In this document: piece by piece, positions 5,598 through 10,000 of the stretch
Position numbering within the stretch: the first letter of the stretch is position 1
Layout of the letters: every line of letters starts with the position of its first letter
The notes under the pieces: model-generated
Database searches by the model: none
Told to the model about the DNA's origin: nothing
Seen by the model: only the letters and a program-made list of their open reading frames with translations
Assembly: GCA_020216845.1 (NCBI GenBank)
Contig: JAIWNK010000139.1
Location: 1 to 10,000, forward strand
Length of the DNA: 10,000 bases
Direction of reading: 5' to 3'
From: Anaerolinea sp.
GTDB lineage: Bacteria; Chloroflexota; Anaerolineae; Anaerolineales; Anaerolineaceae
Made by a program: the position numbers and the translations under genes

Positions 5598-7562
5598 ATG
5601 CATAGGCTGATTTCTCGCAGTCTTTTGTTGGCTGTGTTGCTGATGGCAATCTTTTCTGCCTATGCAACAGCAGGTGCAGCAGGTGCGGCCTCGCCCCTTT
5701 GTCAGTGGCGCCTGGTGAGTGAGACGCCGACAACTTATGCTGTTTCAACAGCACCGGATGCAAGCGCCTCGTATGCTGGGGCAAGCATTGCGGTGGAGTG
5801 GCAAGGCCTTTCGGTAACGCATAGCTGGACGGAGCCGCCCGCCACCCTCAAGCCGGGTGATAAGCTGTCGTTTACGGTTTCCGTTTCCTGGGAGAGCCGC
5901 GATCATGATTCGGTTGGCGGGGTGCAAACTTCAATGATGTTTCCTGGGGGGGAGAGCGTTCAAGCCCGGCGCGACTCGATCAAGTTTCGCACCGAGCCAA
6001 GCGGATCGGTTGCTAATGACTATGTTTGGACGGTGCCGACCGGTTCTGCACCTGCGGCGACCCTGGAGATTGTGGCGTATGCCGATGCTGCCGTTGCTGG
6101 CGGCAATGTGCGCTACCAATACCGCTATGTGTGCGAGGAACAAACGGCGACGGTCTCTGCCACACCGCGCAAAACGCTGACGCCGGTGGCTTCTCCAACC
6201 ATCACGACAACGCCAGCCTGCTTTGGCTGGACGGAAGAGGAGAAGCTGAAGAACATTCTGCAACGCTATTATGCCGTCATTCCCAAGGGACGTGTTAGCA
6301 CCGGCGAGCGCAACAATATGTTGGACTTTTTGGGCTTCCCTGGCTATAGTGAGTTTGTTTGTGGCGGGTATCAATCCAAGGTGCTTAACTTTTTGAACGC
6401 GCTCAAGTTCAGTCAGGATCCGTGTGAACAGGTGTTGTTGGAGAAATGGGAATATGCACCGATTCAGGCCTGGTGGGGCGGCCATCAGGCGGTTGTGCTG
6501 TATCCCTGGGCGACCAACTGGATGGAGACGGGGTACATTCTGGACCCGTGGATTGAGCAAAAGCCAATGGTCTATGCTGTGCAGGATTGGGCAACCTATT
6601 TCAGTGTGGCGGGGTTGAGCGGGCCGCTGGGACGTGCTGCAGAAAGCACTGTGGGGGGCACGTTCATCGGCATTGGCCCAAGCGATGTTTATCGTGAGGA
6701 GGGAGCTTTTCCGGTGTTTGGCGGCGAGTATGCACCGGCGGGGTTGCAAAATCTTTCCGCTGCGGAGCTGGATTATATCAAAAGCTTGCCGCCTGAAAAA
6801 CAAACGTTGTTTCGCAAATTATCGAAACCCCAACAGAAGTATTACCTGCAAATGAAGATGAAAGATCAGCAAGGGGTACGCAAGGTGGTGAGCCACTGTC
6901 CATTGACCCTGTACGTCATCAATGCACAGGGGGCGCGCAGCGGTGTGGTGGGGGATGCGGTGTTGAATGAGCTGCCGGATGTTCAGTTTGCCATTTTCCC
7001 CTTGCAGGATGGCACGTATTACACCGAGTTGCTCTATCCCGAGCAGGCAGGCTACACCCTGGTGCTGCAAGGCAGTGATCGCGGTCAGGCTTATCTTTTG
7101 GTTGGTCAGGCATTGACCCTGGAAGAGCCGACAGGCGTTCAGCTCTATCTCTTTGAGGCTGCGCCGGGGATGGAGTACCAATTCCAAACCGAGGCGCTTG
7201 GGGCGCTGCTTACCTGGCAGAGCGGGGCGTTGCCGCCGCAATTTTTGCCGCCTGGCAGCGCGCCAGAATGGCTGGAGCGCTTGCCGGCCCTGGCGGTTTT
7301 GGGGACGGAAGCTGAAGCTGAGGCGGTGCCTCCCTCGCGGGCGGACTGGAAGCGGTTGGTGTTGGGTGGGCTGGTTGTGGGGGGCATCGGTGGGCTTGGC
7401 CTGGCGGGGGCACTGTTGGGGCTTTTGATGCAGCGGAAGGGGGCAGCAACCCCACATCGTTCAAGTTGCAGCTGGACGATGTGGGTGCTCTTGTTGGTGG
7501 TCTCGTGTTTGCTGATGCTGGGTGGGGTTGTGATGGCAGCCTTTGGCTATTGGCGAGGTTGA
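5598..7562 (+). CDS. Exported, membrane-anchored protein with putative Cys-His-Asp (transglutaminase/papain-like) domain
   Basis: I do not recognise the family. The product is 654 residues. A signal peptide spans 1 to about 30, with basic residues, a hydrophobic core and AXA-type sites. A beta-rich region (about 33-180) looks like an Ig-type sandwich. A Thr/Pro linker (about 183-206) precedes a mixed domain (about 208-335). That domain carries CGGYQSKVLNFLNAL with C255, GGHQAVVLYPW with H296 and ILDPWIE with D316. The order, spacing (41 and 20 residues) and local contexts resemble the transglutaminase/papain-like Cys-His-Asp triad, so a peptidase, amidase or crosslinking enzyme is plausible. 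Another beta-rich domain spans about 432-520. Two membrane helices (about 587-611 and 627-649) flank a basic loop (QRKG...HRSS), which predicts the main body and the C-terminus outside. Photolyase follows 50 bases later. The function is inferred, not established. Confidence 0.8.
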   Translation: MHRLISRSLLLAVLLMAIFSAYATAGAAGAASPLCQWRLVSETPTTYAVSTAPDASASYAGASIAVEWQGLSVTHSWTEPPATLKPGDKLSFTVSVSWESRDHDSVGGVQTSMMFPGGESVQARRDSIKFRTEPSGSVANDYVWTVPTGSAPAATLEIVAYADAAVAGGNVRYQYRYVCEEQTATVSATPRKTLTPVASPTITTTPACFGWTEEEKLKNILQRYYAVIPKGRVSTGERNNMLDFLGFPGYSEFVCGGYQSKVLNFLNALKFSQDPCEQVLLEKWEYAPIQAWWGGHQAVVLYPWATNWMETGYILDPWIEQKPMVYAVQDWATYFSVAGLSGPLGRAAESTVGGTFIGIGPSDVYREEGAFPVFGGEYAPAGLQNLSAAELDYIKSLPPEKQTLFRKLSKPQQKYYLQMKMKDQQGVRKVVSHCPLTLYVINAQGARSGVVGDAVLNELPDVQFAIFPLQDGTYYTELLYPEQAGYTLVLQGSDRGQAYLLVGQALTLEEPTGVQLYLFEAAPGMEYQFQTEALGALLTWQSGALPPQFLPPGSAPEWLERLPALAVLGTEAEAEAVPPSRADWKRLVLGGLVVGGIGGLGLAGALLGLLMQRKGAATPHRSSCSWTMWVLLLVVSCLLMLGGVVMAAFGYWRG

Positions 7563-7612
7563 ACTTTGTGCAATGCCTGGCAAAAAGCAGCATACGGCGC
7601 GATACTACCCCT

Positions 7613-8986
7613 ATGAATATTTGGTGGATTCGGCGCGACCTGCGCCTGCAAGATAATCAGGCCTTGCAACTGACTTTGCAGGGCAGTGCAGATGGATTGT
7701 TGCCGGTCTTCATCCTTGACCCGGCTTTGTTATCTGCCCCTGCTCCGAACCGGCAGGCGTTTTTGTGGCAGGGGTTGCGGGCGTTGGATGAGCAGTTGCG
7801 CCGCCGCGGCAGCGGCCTGATTGTGCGCACTGGCCCGCCGTTGGAGGTGCTTTCTCGGCTGCGGGCAGAAACAGGGGCGGCGCAAATTGTGGCCGAGGAA
7901 GATTACACCCCGTATGCACGCCGTCGTGATGCGGCCATTGCTGCGGCCTTGCCGCTGACCCTGGCGGGTGGTCTGACCGTTCATCATCCGGCGCAGGTGT
8001 GCAAAGCGGATGGAACGCCCTACACCGTTTTTACGCCGTTCAGCAAGGCCTGGAAAGCGCTGCCGCGCCCGGTGAGCATTGCCCTCGCACCGGATAGGCT
8101 GCCGCCGCTGCCAACAGGCCTTGCCTCTGATGCCTTGCCGGAGGGTCAACCTGCGATGCGCTTTGTCTGGCAGGCCGGTGAAGTTGCAGCTGCGCAACGC
8201 CTGGCCGATTTTTTGGCCGGCCCGATTGCGGACTATGCGGATGATCGCAACCGTCTCGATTTGGATGGCACTTCAACGCTTTCGCCTTACCTGCGCTTTG
8301 GCATGATCTCCGCCCGGCAGGCGGCCCTGGCCGCTTGGCAGGCGATTGAGCAGGGCCTTGGACGCGGTGCCGAGACGTGGTTGAATGAGCTGATTTGGCG
8401 CGAGTTCTATCAGGCGATTTTGTATCACTTCCCCGATGTTTTGCAGCAGGCTTTCAACCCGAGCTTGCGCAACATTGCCTGGCGCGATGCGCCGGAAGAC
8501 CTGCGCGCCTGGCAGGAGGGTCGCACAGGCTACCCGGTGGTGGATGCATGTATGCGTCAATTGTCCGGCATGGGCTGGATGCACAACCGCGGGCGGATGA
8601 TTGTGGCGTCTTTCCTGGTCAAAGATTTGCTGCTCGATTGGCGGCTGGGCGAACGTTGGTTCATGCGTTGGTTGGTGGATGGCGACCCGGCGGCCAACAA
8701 CGGCGGCTGGCAGTGGACGGCGGGCGTTGGCACGGATGCGGCGCCTTATTTTCGCATTTTCAATCCGCTGTTGCAGGGTCAAAAGTTCGACCCGCAGGGC
8801 GATTTTGTGCGGCGTTGGCTGCCAGAGCTGCGCCGTGTGCCAACTGCCTACATTCACACGCCCTGGTTGATGCCGGAGGATGTGCAGGCAGCGTGTGGCG
8901 TGCGCATGGGCCGTGAGTATCCGTTGCCGATTGTGAATCATGCAGCAGCGCGAGACCGCACCCTGGCTGCCTATCGCGGTCGCTAG
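7613..8986 (+). CDS. phr: Deoxyribodipyrimidine photolyase, class I CPD type
   Basis: It repairs UV-induced cyclobutane pyrimidine dimers using blue light and FADH-. The product is 457 residues. The N-terminal antenna domain (about 1-130) opens with IWWIRRDLRLQDNQAL. The C-terminal FAD domain shows TSTLSPYLRFGMIS at 220-233, NELIWREFYQ at 258-267 (E259 and W262 match the lesion-contacting Glu and Trp of E. coli), GYPVVDACMRQL at 306-317, MHNRGRM at 323-329 and NNGGWQW at 362-368. W290, W343 and W366 correspond to the electron-transfer Trp triad W306, W359 and W382 of E. coli. N362 matches the FAD-contacting N378. ATG 7613 gives the standard N-terminus but lacks a ribosome binding site. An in-frame GTG at 7568, with GAGG at 7555-7558, is an alternative adding 15 residues. 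No promoter is visible, so it is probably co-transcribed with the preceding gene. Confidence 0.96.
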   Translation: MNIWWIRRDLRLQDNQALQLTLQGSADGLLPVFILDPALLSAPAPNRQAFLWQGLRALDEQLRRRGSGLIVRTGPPLEVLSRLRAETGAAQIVAEEDYTPYARRRDAAIAAALPLTLAGGLTVHHPAQVCKADGTPYTVFTPFSKAWKALPRPVSIALAPDRLPPLPTGLASDALPEGQPAMRFVWQAGEVAAAQRLADFLAGPIADYADDRNRLDLDGTSTLSPYLRFGMISARQAALAAWQAIEQGLGRGAETWLNELIWREFYQAILYHFPDVLQQAFNPSLRNIAWRDAPEDLRAWQEGRTGYPVVDACMRQLSGMGWMHNRGRMIVASFLVKDLLLDWRLGERWFMRWLVDGDPAANNGGWQWTAGVGTDAAPYFRIFNPLLQGQKFDPQGDFVRRWLPELRRVPTAYIHTPWLMPEDVQAACGVRMGREYPLPIVNHAAARDRTLAAYRGR

Positions 8987-9045
8987 CGAGATTGCCGTGG
9001 GGCATATAGGCAAGTTGGCTATCGTCAAAGGCGACTTTTTTCCTC

Positions 9046-9075
9046 TTGCTTGTTTCAAACAGTTTGTACTATAAT
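9046..9075 (+). promoter_or_regulatory. Promoter of the OsmC-family gene, with an internal palindrome
   Basis: TTGCTT (9046-9051) and TATAAT (9070-9075) are separated by 18 bp, a good sigma70-type promoter. The spacer holds the palindrome CAAAC-A-GTTTG (9056-9066), overlapping a second one, GTTT-C-AAAC (9052-9060). A repressor bound here would block RNA polymerase. The predicted start near 9082 gives a leader of about 24 nt. Confidence 0.65.
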
Positions 9076-9105
9076 CCAGACAAATCTTATTGTATAGGGA
9101 GTCTT

Positions 9106-9540
9106 ATGACAATCAAAACTGTAAGCGTTGATGCCGTTCAGGTAGATGGTTTCAAGATTGAAACAAAGTCAAGGCAACATGTTGCATATGTTGACCAACC
9201 TGTGTCGGGTGGTGGAACGGATGCTGGCCCGACGCCGTTGGAGTATTTGTTCGTTTCGCTGGCCGGCTGTATCGTGACCATTGGGCATATCGTTGCGAAG
9301 CAACGCCGATTACCGGTGCGTAAGATTGAAGTGCACGTGGAAGGCGAGCTGGACACCGATGTCTTAATGGGCAAGAGTTCAGAGGCACGATCAGGCTTTT
9401 CGGCAATTCGCGTTCATACCCGCATTGATGCGGATATGACTCAGCAGGAAAAAGAAGAATTTTTGCGAGAAGTGGATGCGCGTTGCCCAATTTCAGACAA
9501 CATTCATAACCTGACCCCAATTGAGTTCGTTGTTGAGTAA
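9106..9540 (+). CDS. OsmC/Ohr-family peroxiredoxin-like protein
   Basis: Members of this family reduce organic hydroperoxides with a reactive Cys pair, usually as cytoplasmic dimers. The product is 144 residues, the usual length. The first Cys is C54, in GPTPLEYLFVSLAGC at the start of the central helix. The second is C127, in CPISDNI near the C-terminus. Both lie in the normal family positions. ATG 9106 follows AGGGAG (9096-9101). An in-frame TTG at 9046 lies on the promoter and is rejected. The gene has its own promoter and ends before a strong hairpin, so it is probably monocistronic. The exact subgroup (OsmC, Ohr or YhfA-like) cannot be fixed by eye. The CPISDNI motif is typical of the YhfA/OsmC-like branch, so organic-peroxide reductase activity is likely but not certain. 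Confidence 0.92.
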   Translation: MTIKTVSVDAVQVDGFKIETKSRQHVAYVDQPVSGGGTDAGPTPLEYLFVSLAGCIVTIGHIVAKQRRLPVRKIEVHVEGELDTDVLMGKSSEARSGFSAIRVHTRIDADMTQQEKEEFLREVDARCPISDNIHNLTPIEFVVE

Positions 9541-9725
9541 GACAAGTTTTTGATTGCAAGGCGAATTGAGGAACGGTTGGTTATGATCAGTCAACTTGAC
9601 AGAAGGTGACAAAGCACTTCCCTTGGGGTTGTTTTGGCAAGCAGATGTCTGTTGACAGAATCTTGAACAACAGAATGGGAGCAGGGCAATTGCCTGCTCC
9701 CATTCTGTGTTTCGAGGGGAGGACT
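9541..9725. other. Convergent intergenic region with short repeats
   Basis: This 185-base gap separates the OsmC-family gene from the convergent gene on the - strand. It holds no supported gene. TTGACAGAA occurs at 9596-9604 and 9652-9660. GTCAA-C-TTGAC (9590-9600) is an 11-base palindrome. The repeats resemble -35 hexamers, but no matching -10 box follows. The clearest structure is the terminator hairpin, listed separately. Confidence 0.5.
9670..9708. terminator. Probable bidirectional terminator hairpin
   Basis: ACAGAATGGGAGCAGG (9670-9685) pairs perfectly over 16 bp with 9693-9708 around a 7-base loop. It lies between two convergent genes, as expected for shared termination. The T-tracts are poor on both sides (GTTTCG on the + strand), so termination efficiency is uncertain. 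Confidence 0.75.
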
Positions 9726-10000
9726 TTAATCAAAAAAGGTGGTTGTGAAAAACGATAGTAAAGCCAACAGGATTTGAAAGCCCACAAGCCCAAGCAGTAT
9801 GTATCCAAGGATGACCAAAGCGCTGTTGGGCTTGGCGGCCCGCACGTTTTGCCCTTCGGCCAGTTGGACAACGCTGCGAGCTGCCTCGCGCGCGGTTTGG
9901 CCAAGTGAGCGCAGTTCTACGCCCGACCAAACTTGCCTCGGGTGTGCTTGAGGGACGATGACCCATTGCCCGCTGAAGTCATTTAGCCACAGGCGCAGCG
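9726..10000 (-). CDS. C-terminal part of an unidentified membrane-anchored protein (partial)
   Basis: Read on the - strand, an uninterrupted frame runs from the right edge to TAA (9728-9726), giving 90 complete residues. No start codon is present, so the N-terminus lies beyond the window. It begins with a soluble stretch (LRLWLNDFSGQWVIVPQ), then a polar, probably helical region rich in Ala, Arg and Gln (LGQTAREAARSVVQLAEGQN). It ends in one hydrophobic membrane segment (NSALVILGYILLGLVGFQ, then ILLALLSFF) with a short tail, TTTFFD. The Arg/Lys residues before the helix (VRAAKPN) suggest that the soluble part is cytoplasmic, with a C-terminal anchor. Two competing ATG-started frames on this strand give compositions without such structure and look like shadows. 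The family is not recognised. Confidence 0.65.
   Translation of the reverse strand, partial: LRLWLNDFSGQWVIVPQAHPRQVWSGVELRSLGQTAREAARSVVQLAEGQNVRAAKPNSALVILGYILLGLVGFQILLALLSFFTTTFFD

Noticed and set aside
5570..5720. 12-base direct repeat CGCCTGGTGAGT at 5570-5581 and 5709-5720
   Set aside because: One copy is in the leader and one within the coding region. It is short, with no further copies noticed; probably chance.
5931..6803. Long open frame on the - strand (290 codons); similar long antisense frames at 103-918, 878-1648, 2416-3219, 6819-7457 and 8273-9058
   Set aside because: All lie opposite well-supported + strand genes. Their products are rich in His, Arg, Gln and Pro with no domain structure, as expected for shadows of GC-rich codon use.
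8980..8989. Perfect 10-base palindrome TCGCTAGCGA across the photolyase stop codon
   Set aside because: It has no loop and no T-tract, so it is not a terminator. The TTTTTT near 9036-9041 is not preceded by a convincing stem.
9587..9904. ATG-started frames on the - strand (9587-9904 and 9730-9966)
   Set aside because: Their products lack recognisable structure. The third - strand frame, open to the right edge, gives a sensible soluble part plus membrane helix ending at 9726.
1..10000. Mobile elements, CRISPR arrays, tRNA/rRNA genes, toxin-antitoxin or defence operons
   Set aside because: No transposase or integrase motifs, regularly spaced repeats, tRNA-like folds or defence-gene signatures were seen on either strand.

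Overview
The window looks like a chromosomal segment of a GC-rich bacterium, most likely a Chloroflexota member (Anaerolineae/Caldilineae/Ardenticatenia-like). That placement is an inference. It rests on the mix of lipoate synthase, a hybrid-binding-domain RNase HI, a PpiC lipoprotein and large secreted proteins with Thr/Pro linkers; no marker gene confirms it. All genes read on the + strand except the last, which enters from the right edge on the - strand.

Layout. 2-88: tail of an unidentified gene. 91-1209: UDP-GlcNAc 2-epimerase (wecB type). 1199-2224: GT4-like glycosyltransferase whose start overlaps the epimerase end; the two probably form an envelope-polysaccharide operon. 2302-3243: lipoyl synthase (lipA) behind its own TATAAT box. 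3283-4674: PpiC/SurA-like foldase lipoprotein, followed by a strong intrinsic terminator (4692-4738). 4752-5459: RNase HI with an N-terminal hybrid-binding domain, starting only 13 nt after the terminator T-tract. 5598-7562: large exported protein of unknown function with a probable Cys-His-Asp transglutaminase/papain-like domain and a C-terminal two-helix membrane anchor. 7613-8986: class I CPD photolyase, probably co-transcribed with it. 9106-9540: OsmC/Ohr-family protein with its own promoter and a small palindrome inside it. 9670-9708: perfect 16-bp hairpin separating it from a convergent gene (9726-10000, - strand, partial) that ends in a membrane helix.

How it fits together. The window is mainly housekeeping and envelope functions: sugar-nucleotide and glycan synthesis, extracytoplasmic protein folding, a putative surface-exposed cysteine enzyme, cofactor synthesis (lipoate), RNA:DNA hybrid removal, UV repair and peroxide defence. 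No mobile element, CRISPR array, tRNA, rRNA or recognisable phage-defence operon is visible. No intergenic gap exceeds 300 bases; the longest is 185 bases (9541-9725). The most interesting points are the uncharacterised exported Cys-His-Asp protein and the terminator-like hairpin sitting directly in front of rnhA.
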